64,000 bases of DNA from Climacium dendroides (GCA_950106755.1 OX467084.1:1550001-1614000); one strand, 5' to 3'. Shown: positions 1 to 11,581, numbered from the stretch's first letter. Program-made: numbers and translations. Notes: generated from the letters alone by a model not told the origin.

Positions 1-244
1 AATCCTGAAAAAGATGGCGCCATGACCAAAGGCCCCATAGACTTGAAGAACGAAATGCAAATTATCACTCTGCCAAACGACTTGTGGCCTATGTGGTAGA
101 GTTTCTTAATGAAGCACTACAATGGGGAGCTGATCGACCCTTGTACCTTGATGAGGTATAAGGACATCAAGGGCTTTAAAGTGAAAATTCTATTTCTGAA
201 AAGGAAATTCTTCAAGCACTGCGGTCATTTCATGGACACTAATT

Positions 245-2191
245 TTGGAGCGTATGCACAACATCTTCTCGGTACAACACCAAGAAAAAAAAGCCATTTA
301 TCTGAAAGTATCTGTCTCTAGAATAAAAATTTTAGTGGCAAATAATATGTCTGGGGCAAATTGGGTTGAGCGGCGGAAGCAGAAGAAAGTGATCCTTCAG
401 GATCTGATGGACATTAAACCCGATCTACTCTTCATGGATGCCGTGGAAGAGATCGATGGTGAGGCTTGGCACAAATGGAAAAGGCAGCACCAATTCACCT
501 CTGGGACATGGAATTATCTTTTGTTGCATCCAAAGGCCGACTACTTCAGACGCAGACTCCAAAATGATTTGTGGACAAAGTGAGACAAAGACATGGCCAA
601 CAAATTCCTTGAGGTCCTCCACATATTCAGGAGGTTCATGAAGTTGAACTATCAATTTCCTAAACCGTCTGGAAGAGTGCAAATGTGAGGCATCAATGTT
701 GCCTCACAAACACTGGCCAAGAGTAAGCACTACTAGTACGTGAGTTGAGAGGTCAACCTCGCTGTGGTCGACATCCAAGAAGTTCCCAAAAGGACAGCGT
801 CGGAAACCACTTTTGACATTGACATGTTCTTGACCTTTCTCGCCTAGAAGTTGGAGCCTGAAATGACAAAACCAAATATCTGGCTATTTATCTTGGATAA
901 AAAAGATGATGTCAAGACTGTAACTAGTTTTGCAGCCTTGAACTTCAAAGAGTACGACATGATGTTGTCTATTTACATCCTTGCCAAGGCGGAGCGTCTC
1001 AACAACGTCACCAATTGATCAACCACTGCTAATGTGCCACTTCTCTTTCTATTCAAGAAAAAGAACAATTTTGCAACTTCCGTCTGCGACAAGGTGAAGA
1101 CTGAATACAAAGTCCCATTTGATTGCCTCTACTACACGAACTCTACAAGGAACACAGAGGCAAAGTGGAGGATTAGTCCAAGAGAACTCAGAATGGAGAT
1201 CTATCTTAATATGCTTCAAGACTTTGCCACCCCAGAGCAGAACGTCCTTGGAATTTATACGGGACCAAAATGCATGTTGGCGGCAAAAGTATGTCTGCTG
1301 AACTTATCATCCTCGAGTCGAGGATGCTTGATTGCTCACATGGTTCTCCTTTTATTTTTGCAACTATATAGAAACTCCATCTAGAATGATATCCTCGACT
1401 CAAGGATACCAAGAGTCTATTGCTAGATTATATTTTCTTGCAATTCATAATTAGTTCTAGACTCTTAAATATCCTCAAGTCAAGGATATCCTCCCTACTC
1501 TTTTATCATTCTGATTTACGATGTCAATTAGGTGTACTAATGGGATTTGTTTTCTCATGTAGATGTTTGGGGCATATTACTATGGCTTCTATAATGAAGT
1601 TGAATCGGAGGGATATATGAAAATTTCATATCTAGCGAATGGAATGGACAAGAATAACTACTTATTTTCCAATTTCCCCTATTCGTTGACTTATATCTGT
1701 CTGGCTCCACAAGGCCCTGTAAGTGCGCTTTCGACACCTCCTCCTTTGTCGTCCATGACTTTAGTATCACCTGTTGAGTCGCCTAAATTGATAGAGCAGG
1801 GGTGAGAGGATGTCGGTCCTCATACTTCTATCGATCATGGCGTGGAAGGATTGGATGAGTATGGGACCAACACATTCCAAGTACACACTTGGATGCAAAC
1901 ACCTGTTGTGCTACAAGATGTAGCAATCGCAAACCTTGAAGAGGACATTGAAATTAATGAGAAGTGGGATTCTTATGTGCAAACATTAAGACAGCAAGGT
2001 CATGTACCTGTGTGGAGGCTCTATCAAAGTAGAGACCCAATTTTGACGAGGGCGGGATGGACAATGCCTTGGTGCAGGAGGATGTACAGCCATCCTTCTC
2101 CAAGAAGAAAGCGGTGGTCCCTGACAACATCATCATCCTCAGTGACAATGATCCCTTCGACCACCCACATTCCTCTGATGATGACGACTAG
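245..2191 (+). pseudogene. Decayed spliced gene, possibly DNA N4/N6-methylase-like
   Basis: One frame (frame 2) stays protein-like from about 245 to 1288 but is broken by in-frame stops, for example at 581, 845 and 1016. A GT donor at 1289 and a TAG acceptor ending at 1562 remove a 274-bp intron in phase and join ...GPKCMLAAK to MFGAYYYGF. The joined stretch RELRMEIYLNMLQDF...VLGIYTGPK...AAKMFGAYYYGF has the spacing of the C-terminal SAM-binding part of N4/N6 DNA methylases (EL, then P-x-VL, G, AA, YYGF). That family call is weak: no DPPY-like catalytic motif was found. Reading continues after the intron in frame 3 past a stop near 1803, then appears to shift to frame 2 from 2057, ending in an acidic SSDDDD tail at 2191. 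It probably belongs with the acidic and FCP1-like pieces downstream. It could instead be an unrelated transposon gene. Confidence 0.4.
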
Positions 2192-2608
2192 CCCGAGAGA
2201 ACGGTCACCCCATATAAGAATAAGCCTACTGTCTTATTATCGAGACAGGTCAAGGTCGAGGGTGACTGGTGGACCTTCGAGAACAAAAAAAGGGAAAGGA
2301 GGTATGCCCACAAAAAATCCTGTTAGGAAGAGCAAGACGCAAAGGACAGAGAGGTCGCGGCCGCCAATGAAAAATTGGTTGTGTATCAAGCCGAGTCCAA
2401 CGAGAAGATTAGCAGTCTGCAAAGCCAAATGAATGAACCCAAGCAGATCTTGTTGTCTTAGATGAGTCAACGGAGTCAAACGCATAGCCAATGGGATTTG
2501 CAAAGTCTTCCTTCACCAACACGATCATACATTCTTCCAACCGATCCGTCCACAACACGAGATGTTTGAGATTTGGTGTCGGGGCTTCCAGATCCTTGAG
2601 TCGAGGAT
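1309..2608. repeat. Four scattered 17-bp quasi-palindromic boxes
   Basis: The box ATCCTCGAGTCGAGGAT or a close variant occurs at 1309-1325, 1391-1407, 1471-1487 and 2592-2608. Three copies lie in the 274-bp intron of the pseudogene and one lies downstream. Each is nearly self-complementary around a GAGTC/GACTC core. No function is known to me. They could be element-specific protein-binding sites or remains of a small repeat. Confidence 0.55.
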
Positions 2609-3067
2609 AAGGAGAAGATAGACCTTCCAACTCAAGGTGCAATAGTGTCTCTACAACCTCAACCTTCTAAAGTAACATCTCCTGATGAGGCGACATTTGA
2701 AGTCCTCATTCCAGAAATGCAAGAAGATGGTGCTGTTGGAGAGCCTCTACAAGGTGAGGAGGGAGATCATCGACTTGATGATACCCCTATCCTAGAAGCG
2801 GGGGCCTTAGCAGAAATGGAGGTCAAGGATACCTCACTCCTTTCTGAAGTCCTGCCATGCGACATGTCGACGGAGGATCGTGTAGAATTGGACTCTCCTC
2901 GGTTGTTGAGTGAGGAGAGGCTCGACTATGGAGAAAACAAAGAGGAGGTCAACACCAAAATGGGGGGTGAGGAAGATCCGGTCTTCCATACAGTCAAGCA
3001 AGTCAATGATCTACAACAACTTAAATCTACTCAGATACAGCCCATAGATCCATATCATTTTGATTGA
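2597..3067 (+). pseudogene. Acidic low-complexity coding remnant between the two conserved pieces
   Basis: An open stretch in frame 2 follows a TGA and ends at TGA 3065-3067. It is rich in Glu, Asp, Pro and Leu, with motifs such as TSPDEATFEV and PLQGEEGDHRLDD. It has no convincing ATG start and no recognisable domain. Its frame matches that of the FCP1-like exon beginning at 3560, and the 3068-3559 gap ends in a pyrimidine-rich stretch plus TTAG. It therefore may be the linker exon of the same decayed gene. Its composition is that of a disordered linker. Confidence 0.35.
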
Positions 3068-3559
3068 GTCAGAGGTAGTTAGTGTCATGGATGATTGTGT
3101 TGATTGTTATGTCGTGGTCAATCTTATGTAGTTCGAGGATCTTATTTGTATTTCTACTACTTGACAAGATGGCGTGGCCACTCCTTGATAGCTTGGTGTG
3201 GATGACAAATTGTCTGTGGCCACAATTCGTGTAGTATATTGTATTGTAGACAAGAAAGTATAGTTTTTTTGGCTGTAGTTATTCTACTAAAATTTTCAAA
3301 TGTATTCTCTAATATATGTAAATAAAATAGACGCGTTTTCATATATTATGGAGCCAAGTCTAATTGCATTGTGCTTTCGATGTTTTCTTGCTCAACTCAA
3401 AAAACATAAAAGCGTGCATCATCTACTGCCATTCAATGCGCTCCCTAATGGAAAACCCAAGTCGATTAATGAAATTCATTGCATCTCTCTACTGTCTAGC
3501 TCTCCCATTTTTGCATTTCAATAGGTAACTACATTTCTATGTTGTTTTGCTTTTATTAG

Positions 3560-4384
3560 GTAGAATTGGAGGGCGCAAGAGAGGTCGTTCCAAGGGGAGT
3601 GTCGCCTGTAGTGCCACAACCGCAAAGGAAGTGGTTGAACATTGTCTTTGACTTGAATGGGGTCTTGTGTCAATCCATGCTAAAGTTGTATGCTTAAAAT
3701 ATGAAGACCCATCGAATTGAAGACCATGTTCTGTGCCACAAAACTCCCACAATTGTTGAATTGAAAGTAGTTTTCGCTAGGCACAATCTAGGAGAGTTTT
3801 TATGTCAGGTATTCAAGATCGCGGACAGAGTAGTGGTCTGGTTGACGATGTTCAAATACAATGTGAAATCCATTGCTAGGCATCTATTCAGTACTTCCAG
3901 AGCCCCCTTTGATATCCTAAGGCAGGAATTCTGCACGAAAATTGAAACGTACCCGAGAAAGTACCTACATCTCGGTCCAAAAATACAGTGCCTCAAAGTG
4001 CTTTCGAAGGCACTATTCACCAATTCCAGTGGAAGCACATCCTTCACGACAAACAACACCCTTCTTATTGACGACTCTCCCAACAAGAGTGTCTGCAATG
4101 AGAATAGAAACGCCATTTTCCCAGAAACCTGGAGTCATGACAAATGGAGGGACAACGTCCTCATGGACAACCTCCTACTGTGGCTCAAGCACCTTCATTT
4201 GAACTGTCCACCAGAGTAGTTTCGTACATACGTCGATGCCAACCGGATATGCATGATTCCGCTAAGAGCTTTAGACTACAAAATGAAGGAGATCATGGTA
4301 GGAATGCGGGAGTTTGCGGACAACGTACGGGTCGGATTCGAACTGCTAGGGATCGACGTAGTTATAGAACCCCTACCGTTGTAG
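3560..4384 (+). pseudogene. FCP1/NLI-interacting-factor-like phosphatase domain, broken
   Basis: A TTTTATTAG acceptor precedes the exon at 3560. Frame 2 then reads RKWLNIVFDLNGVL, the first HAD/FCP1 motif with its first Asp kept and its second replaced by Asn (DLNG). Further on it reads KIADRVVVW, then LLIDDSPNKS (about 4067-4090, the third HAD motif), DNLLLWLKHLH and a tail FRTYVDANRI..PLRALDYKM. In-frame stops at 3695 and 4217 break it, and the frame ends at 4382-4384. FCP1-like domains dephosphorylate Ser/Thr in nuclear proteins. The DLN variant lacks the usual general-acid Asp and resembles the divergent plant FCP1-like family. With two stops this copy is unlikely to make an active enzyme. 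Confidence 0.7.
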
Positions 4385-5958
4385 AACCTAAGGTAGCAGT
4401 TTCTAGTGGAATGCCATTTTTTGTATATGCTAAATTCATTTGTAAATAAAAATAGATTTCCATGTTCACATTTCAATCTGTCTAAAACTCATCGCCACTG
4501 CAATTGCTTTCAGTTCTATAATGTGTGGACAACTGTTGTAATCTTCTCGTATTGTAAGTTCAAGCTATTTTTTCAAAACCGCCATCTCTTAAGAAGAAGC
4601 TTATGAGAAGCCTACTTTCTAGATCGGAAAAGTCGCTGTTCGTGGGTTCAGAATCCATAGGAGGGAATTGCGGAACGACTTCCATTTCCAAACCATACAT
4701 GTTGCGCTCCGCCCTTGATGCGGCGTCCACGACCATAGACTATTCTAAAGGGGACGTTGAGGACAGCGTCATGGACAATCTCCCGAATTGAGGACCAATC
4801 AGGACCCCAATCTACTCCCCATCACCGCTCAAACAGACATCCTCGTTTCAAATAAAATCGTTCTTGCTAGCCCTATAAACGGACACTGCGGCAAGCAGAA
4901 AGCTCCACCTGCCGGTCATTGACATCAGTGTGCATCTTCGACTCGGGGATGATCTGCAAGCGCTACCTCAATGACCACCTGTCCTTCTGAGCCGCATGAA
5001 AAGAGCATCAAACTCGAGGGATCGTGGAAGGAATGCACAATTTATAACCCTAATTGCAGCTCCTTTAGCTTGGCTCGAAGATGATCGACCTCGTTCTTCA
5101 TTGTCTGGAGGAGCCAAACATTTGCCATCAACCGACACTCTGTTTTGACAAAAGATTGTTAGAGATCATTGTCGATCTCTCAAGTCCAAGTCAAGTAGTC
5201 AATTGGAGAGGGACTTCCGTTTGAAACAATGTGAATATGATGCTATCCAAAACGCCTACTCGAGGGGCCAGATATCCTTCTGCATCTGAGGGTCTTCAAA
5301 GTGTCCGCAAGTAAAGGCGAAAGGACAATAGATCTCAAAGTCTGGGCTTCTTTGATGCGGTGGACTTTGGAAGTGGTCCACACTATCATTCTCGTCGCGA
5401 GGATATCTTTAGAGGCTTGGCCAAATTGAAAGCGTTGGAGGCAATGAAGAGCAATTATACAGCCCTATAGTGATGCTTAGGCAAGTGAAAAGAGTTTTTG
5501 AAGCCTTGGGCTTCTGAGAGTATTTACTATTAATATAATGTTCATTCAAGTACATAAAAAATATATAGAAAAGTAGAGTGCTTGGTGTACAATAAGCCTC
5601 TGCGTTCCTATACACATTTATAAAAATTGAACGGTTTATAATTCATTCATTATAAGTGACAATGTGAGCTACAATTACATACTCTTTATGTACTTGATTT
5701 CTTTAGTAAATCAATCTTTTCTTAATTCATCACCTACTTACTTGGTTTTCTAAAGCTCAAGTATTTCCTTGCACATCATATCAGAAATTCATTCCACTCA
5801 GTTTTATTCAAGTGGTTCCCTATGTCATTTGAAATTGGTTGGGTCAATGTGCTTGAGAACTTCTATTTATCGTTGGTCTCAACAACTATTGTTTCAATGG
5901 AGCTTTCTATTTATATTTTGAAAGTCTCAAAATGACCACTTTGTCTCAATTTAATGAA
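4385..5958. other. Tail of the decayed cassette and AT-rich spacer, no gene seen
   Basis: To about 5400 the base composition is still balanced, like the cassette upstream, but all frames are interrupted and I recognise no domain. This part is probably the 3' remainder of the same element or gene. From about 5480 the DNA becomes AT-rich spacer. No RNA gene was seen. Confidence 0.5.
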
Positions 5959-5959
5959 T

Positions 5960-6187
5960 AAGGCCTTCTTTAAACAAAGAGTGACGTAGAAATCATCTAT
6001 TTGGGTATCATGTGAATTGTTGGCTTAAAACAATGAAAAAATACTCATTGAGAGATAAGCTCCTATGGAGACATTTCCTTTTCCCACAAAATTTAAAGGA
6101 TGAATAGTTGCAATTCTATCTTGCATGGAGAGATTCTTTGTCATTCATCGGCTAGAAAATGTCCTCAATGTTGTTTAAGGGTTAAGA
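5960..6187 (-). mobile_element. MITE-like repeat, copy 1
   Basis: This is a member of a short dispersed family recognised by the core ATGACAAAGAATCTTTCC, then AAGTGCAACTATTCATCC and AATTTTGTGTGAAAAG, here on the minus strand. The ends carry short inverted TTTAACCCTTAAA-like sequence: TTTAAACAAAG near 5972 and TTTAAGGGTTAA near 6173-6184. It is about 0.23 kb with no coding capacity. Other copies lie near 7.4, 12.6, 13.3, 46.8, 52.9 and 62.4 kb. Confidence 0.6.
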
Positions 6188-7304
6188 ACTACTTTCCTAC
6201 TTTCTACTTCTTATTTCCTACTTTCTTGCTTACTACATCGAGACATGTGTCATGACCTTATTAGTCCCAACTTTGAAAAAGAGAAAAAATCAAATTCCTA
6301 GCTTTGGTTGGAAATAGTTGCATCCTATAGGTTGGGGATGGATCCATGGTTGGGAATAGGTGGTTCTACTACATAACCCTTAAGAATCCCTAATTAGAAG
6401 AAAATTTCATCTTAAGTTTCTTGGGCAAAAAATTATATTTTGAAAATATTCTAGACTTGAAAATAATCTTCATTTTTTGAAGTTTTCCTCTTCTCCCTAT
6501 GGATACATGAACTAATTTAGAACCTTACACTAAATCATGAAGCATTGAGTGATCATGCAAGTGACATTGTTGAAAACTAGACAATATTTATTTCTCAATA
6601 TATTTGGATGTACTTCATCCAATTCATGAAAGGTAATTGAAGGTATCCATTACTAATCCATACCCCATAAATAATCAATAGGGTACAATATCATTATCAA
6701 AAGTTCAAGCCTTAAAGAGGTTGTGAGATTTGCACCCTTGCGGTGCAATTATAGAAAAAAATTATTTTTTTAATTTGTAATTTTTTTTGTATTTGTACCA
6801 TTTAGGTACTGAAAATTAGAAACTAGTGGCCTTTTTGAGCCTGATATTTTTCCTAATGTTTCAACTAAGGTTGGAACAAATTTCTAATTGAAGCTTGGAA
6901 TGTTTTTTTTTCTCCTTTTCAAGGTTTGAACTATTGAGTTCATGATACATGTCCCAAAGTAGTGAGCAAAAAAGTAGGAAGCAATAAGCAGGAAAGTAGT
7001 TCTTGATTGATCAAAATTGGAAGAATCTAGAAATTGGCTATGGATTTGGGGCATTTTTTATCTCCCAAAATTTATAGGAAATTTCAATTCAAGTGATAAA
7101 ATTACCAATTTTTTGGCAATTCCTGTCATTTCTACCAATGCACCTTTGAAAATATTTGCTTTGCCTTGCACTATTTCAAATCATGTCCAAAATTGTTTAT
7201 TTCACTGTTTAGGGGTGCCTTTATCTAAGCTCACATGGAAAGTTCTTGAAATCTTTTATAATCCACCTAGGGTATCAATGTTAGGGCTATTAATCCATAA
7301 ATGA
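6188..7304. other. AT-rich spacer, nothing recognised
   Basis: The stretch is rich in A/T runs and lacks long open frames. The frame open at 7017-7304 has no recognisable domain and lies in repeat-like DNA, so I do not call it a gene. Confidence 0.6.
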
Positions 7305-7521
7305 TGCAAAGGACATTTTCTAGCTAATGAATGACAAAGAATCTTTCCACATAGGACAGAAGTGCAACTATTCATCCTCCAAATTTTGTATAAAAATGGA
7401 AGGTCTTTTACAATAGTATATCTTCCAATGAGTGTTTTTTCATTTTTTTAAACCAACCATTCACACAGTACCCAAACAGATGATTTGCACGGTGACCGGC
7501 TTGTCCTTTAAGGGTTAAAGG
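7305..7521 (+). mobile_element. MITE-like repeat, copy 2
   Basis: It has the same core as the 5960-6187 copy, in plus orientation: AATGACAAAGAATCTTTCC, then GTGCAACTATTCATCC, then CTTCCAATGAGTGTTTTTTC, and an end at CCTTTAAGGGTTAAAGG. It is one of the most complete copies on its right side. The left boundary is uncertain. Confidence 0.6.
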
Positions 7522-7584
7522 TTATGTTAAAAAGAAAAAGAAAACAATGTGAAAAAACTGAACCGGCTGTTCCACCCACCTATT

Positions 7585-7877
7585 AAGGTAGGTGGCTCTT
7601 AAACCGACCTGGTTCTAAAACCGATTTGGTACATTTTACTTTTGAAATGTACTCACTGCGTACATTTCAGAAGGGGTCGGTTTTAGAAACCACTGCGTTT
7701 CAACTTCAAAAATTTGTATCTAATTCCACAAAGGTCCAAAAAATATGAAACGACTTAGATTAGATGCCTATTCCTTTTCTCTTTCTATCGAAATTCACTG
7801 AAAATTGTTTTGAGATGTTTAGCTGTCCCAAAAATGCAATCAGCTCTTAAAGGGTCGGTTTAAGAGCCACCTACCTT
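7585..7877. mobile_element. Inverted-repeat (MITE-like) element upstream of the RING-FYVE-SYLF gene
   Basis: The left end AAGGTAGGTGGCTCTTAAAC (continuing CGACC) is matched in inverse at the right end, 7852-7877. A second inner inverted pair (GGTTCTAAAACCGA and TCGGTTTTAGAAACC) and an inner AAATGTAC pair lie inside. The length of 293 bp, the terminal inverted repeats of about 25 bp and the lack of coding fit a MITE. TTA-like bases at both borders would suit a PIF/Harbinger type, but the target duplication is not clean. It ends about 450 bp upstream of the next start codon and may lie in that gene's promoter. Confidence 0.65.
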
Positions 7878-8327
7878 ACACTCCACCGGCCCCGGTACAA
7901 GCCTTCCCGGCACAAGCCCCTGGAGCGAGCCGCCCGTGCGCTGTGAGGAGAACCTCCTTTGGGAACGTCTACAGATCGACGGTGATCGTATGGCATCTCG
8001 ATCCAACGGCCATCATGACGCGTGCCTTTCTTCCTTTTGGTTTCGTTTCTGGCTTGCGAAGTTTTGCAAGGCGTGCAAGGCGGTGCGTCTCGAGCACCAT
8101 ACTTTTCGTTCCTGAACGTTTGTTGTCTCTGCTCGCAGACAACGATTGTTCCGTGTGTCTGCGAATCGCACTGCCCCAGAATCATCGTCCTCCATCACCA
8201 TCAGTTCCAATAATCCCTTATCGCGATGAAATGAATTTTGGTGTTTCCGGCCATCCCGCTCTTACTTCTCTGAACCCTCTCGTCTCGTCTCGTCGCGACT
8301 TCTCCGCCCCTGCGTATCCCCACCGAC

Positions 8328-10807
8328 ATGCTGCTGTCGTATCAACGCTCTCCTCCTCCACCCCTGCACGATGAAGTCCCGACGTGTTCCATGTGTATGG
8401 AGGTTCTCGGCACCTACGGCGGCCCGGCTTCGCTCCCTTGCGGCCACAACGGATGCCTCGCCTGCCTCCAACAGGTTCCAATTCGATGAATTCTGGGTTT
8501 TTTTTGCTTCTAGGGTTTGGTTTCGTAACCCTCGTGCTTTTTGATTTCTCTGGGAATTTTGGAATTTTTGCCTGTTCCGATGGTTGTCGTCACGTTCTCG
8601 TGGTGCAGGTGCAGATGCACTCCGCCATGCCTCTATGCCCGCTTTGTCGAACGCCGTTCGAAGCTGATGTAAATTTATGTCTGAATTTGGATTTGAGAGA
8701 TGCCATCGATCGTATGCAAGCAGCAGCAGCAGCTGCGGCGGCGACGGCATCACCGATGCACTACAAGGCGCCGGAGGCCGAGCGTCTGGCGCTTTCGTAC
8801 AACCCGTCGCTCGACGGGGGCCAAGCCCGGGATGCGAATTTCCACGTAGAGCCGCCGTGGCCGGAGGAAACCGGGCCGTGGATTCCCGTGGCATCGGCCA
8901 AGGAGCGAGCGCTGGCCACCGGGAGTGGCACCAGCAACTTCGAACAGGGCTATTGTAGTAGTGACTATGAGGAAAGATGGGCTGGTCCCACTACTGGGAA
9001 TAACGTGAACGTGTGGAGCGTTTTGAGGGGTGCTTTATCGATGGTTGCAGGAATTGGTGGCTGGGTGCGTGGGGACGATGATATTCCCTGCCCTGATTGG
9101 TCTTACGACCGGCAAATTCAATCTGGCAGGAGCGTCGACCTTGAGAGATCAGATTCTGGCAATTCCTGGAGGAATCAGGGTCATGTGCCTAGTGCTCCAC
9201 CGCTTCTACAAGGGTCGAGCGGCGATGACGTCCGATCGTTGAGAGCTCTTCTGGAAGCCGAGCCCCCGCAGTGGATGCCGGACAGCGCTTCGTATGGGTG
9301 CATGCAATGTGGCGCTAACTTCCGACCTGTTACCGTTGGCCGACATCACTGCCGTTTCTGCGGGGGCTTGTTCTGCAGGAGGTGCTCTTCAGGGAGGTCC
9401 TTGTTGCCGGTCAAGTTCCGGGAGCGAGATCCACAGCGAACTTGTGACACATGTTTCGAGAGGCTGGAACCTATTCAGCGAACCCTAGCTGATCGAGTCA
9501 GCAACGCTGCGCAGGTTTGTCTTTTCTTGCTGCGTGATTTGAGTAATTGGTTCGTTGCGGCACTTGACTTAAGAGTATCGATGTTATTGTCTATTTTCCT
9601 GACAGTGCTGCCCCTGCTGGATCTTCTGTAATTTGTGTTTGGTAATTTTTTCAGGCGGCGACACACGATGTGACTGACGCAACCTGCATGAGAGGATGGC
9701 TCAACAGTCCTGTCGGTTTATCCATGGAGCAGGAGATTTACAAGGCAACGAACACTGTCCGGGCCTATCATAAGGTATTTCCTCAACATTTATGTTGGAG
9801 ATCATGTTTGGCTGTGAGCTCGAGGTGTTTTCTTGGTTGCAGTAATTGAAGCAGCAGTGTATATGACTTTACAGATCGGCGAATTGAAACCAGAGAGATC
9901 AATCCCAGATGCAGTGTTAAAGGGGGCGAGGGGTCTGGCCATCCTGACTGTCGTGAAAGTCGGCATGATGGTAACCTACAAGCTTGGCACTGGACTGATA
10001 ATTGCTCGAAAGGCTGACGGTTCCTGGTCTGCTCCTTCGGCTATTGCCTCATGCGGACTGGGATGGGGTCCTCAGGTGAGTTAAAATTATGTGCATTCTG
10101 TATGCATTCTGTTCGTAATCATAGCTTCACGGTATTAGCTGGACAGTCGAGTCTCACTTCGTCTCTGTAAATGTCGGTGAGAGACGGAGTTTTATCATGT
10201 ATGAGACTTCACCGAGTGCTTACTATTCCATTATTGTATTCCTCCGTATTCTCCTAACTTCATGATTGTAATGAACTGAATAGGCTGGAGGAGAGCTCAC
10301 AGATTTCATTATTGTACTTCGAACAGTCAAAGATGTAAAAGCTTTCTGCAGTCGTGTGCATTTCTCCATGGGGGCTGGTGTCAGTGCTGCTGCTGGTCCT
10401 GTTGGTAGAGCTGCTGAGGCAGATATCCGTGCAGGGGATCGGGGAGCAGCCACCTGCTACACTTACAGCTGTAGCAAAGGTGAGAAGAAAGTTGCTAATT
10501 TTTTCTTTTTGTATTTTCGTATTCACCATTGACCGCAGTTCTGAGTCCTTAAAGTTGGCTTTGAAGCTATGACACTGTTCTGATCGCATTTTGCTTCTTG
10601 GCATTTTCAACAGGTGCCTTTGTTGGTATTTCATTAGAGTATAATTTGGTAGCAACTCGGACTGCTACTAACGCGAACTTCTATGGAGATACTTATCTTA
10701 CATCAACAGATATTGTGCTGGGCTCAGTTTCACGACCAAGGGCTGCTGGACCCTTGTACAGCGCACTCCATGATTTATTTGGGAAACTCGAATCAAATGG
10801 CGAGTAA
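8328..10807 (+). CDS. RING-FYVE-SYLF domain protein (CFS1-like endosomal/autophagy factor)
   Basis: Six exons: 8328-8474, 8609-9514, 9655-9774, 9875-10075, 10284-10479, 10614-10807, giving 587 codons with all phases closing. Residues 20-62 form a RING-like C3HC4 set (CSMC, CGHNGCLAC, CPLC). Residues 271-332 form a FYVE zinc finger with WMPD, RHHCR and CDTC, expected to bind PI3P on endosomes. Residues about 372-587 form a SYLF (Ysc84/DUF500) domain, a lipid- and actin-binding fold, starting with SMEQEIYKA and ending after GAFVGISLE. The FYVE-SYLF order matches plant CFS1, which links autophagosomes to multivesicular bodies. The ATG8-interacting WLNL motif I recall between these domains is WLNS here (366-369). 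The N-terminal RING is an addition I do not recall in Arabidopsis CFS1. The start was chosen because it directly leads the RING exon. Exon 2 could begin 6 bp later at a second AG without changing frame. Confidence 0.9.
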
Positions 10808-11289
10808 GTGCTTCTCGATTCACGTCGATGTACAGTCTTGGTGGGGATGATGCTGTCCTATGTCTATATCACGTTCAGGTGTTTGTACATATTTTTGATT
10901 TGCCAACTTTAGTTGGTCCGTGAATATCATGAAAAATATCGGTATTGTCCTCCATTCTCAGGGGTCCTTGTACCCCAGTGCGGGCTGAAAGATATACGCA
11001 GCTGGCGTATGAACATAGTCAGACTTACTAGAATAATATCAAGCAATTGGAATTTGCAAGTGAGTGCTCAAAGTTGTCACCTATCACTTGCATATTGTAA
11101 GCATTTTTTAAGGGTGATTTTTAGGAGCTGCCTAAACTGTTATCAGATCTTTTCTCTAGTAGAGATCGTGATGCAAATTGTTACGGGCTACGTTGCCTGA
11201 CCTGATTGAAAGGTTTTTGTGCATTATAAAAGTCCATGGGATACTTTAAACAAAAGTTTGTTAGCGAAGTTCAAATTGTTCGCGTTGAA

Positions 11290-11390
11290 AGAAGTTCGAT
11301 GCGAGGAAGCTTGAGCAGGACCTTACTTGAAAGTGCATTGAGAGAAGTTAGATGTGAGGAAGCTTGAGCAGGACCTTACTTGAAAGCAAA
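11290..11390 (+). repeat. Two-copy tandem duplication, unit about 53 bp
   Basis: The sequence AGAAGTTCGATGCGAGGAAG (running on to ...TTACTTGAAAG) is followed at once by a second copy that differs at a few positions. No coding or structural role is apparent. Confidence 0.75.
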
Positions 11391-11581
11391 TCATTGGTAC
11401 AGGGCCAGAGCCTCCACCATGACTGCTTGTTCAATCTTATGATGCTAACTTATGTGACTCAAATCCGAAGCCATGTGGGAAACAGCTTTTATTGAGCAGC
11501 GAAAATGGCAAAATGTGTACAGTACAGTGAGGCAAGGTCTTCACTCTATTGATGAACTAAGATGCATCGGAAAAAAGCTCC

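Noticed and set aside
8262..8894. A 210-codon open frame on the minus strand.
   Set aside because: It is an antisense shadow of the GC-rich RING exons with no recognisable domain.
8384..9631. A single 415-codon open frame on plus.
   Set aside because: It reads through the first intron (8475-8608) and past the exon 2 donor; splice sites and the RING cysteines support the exon model instead.
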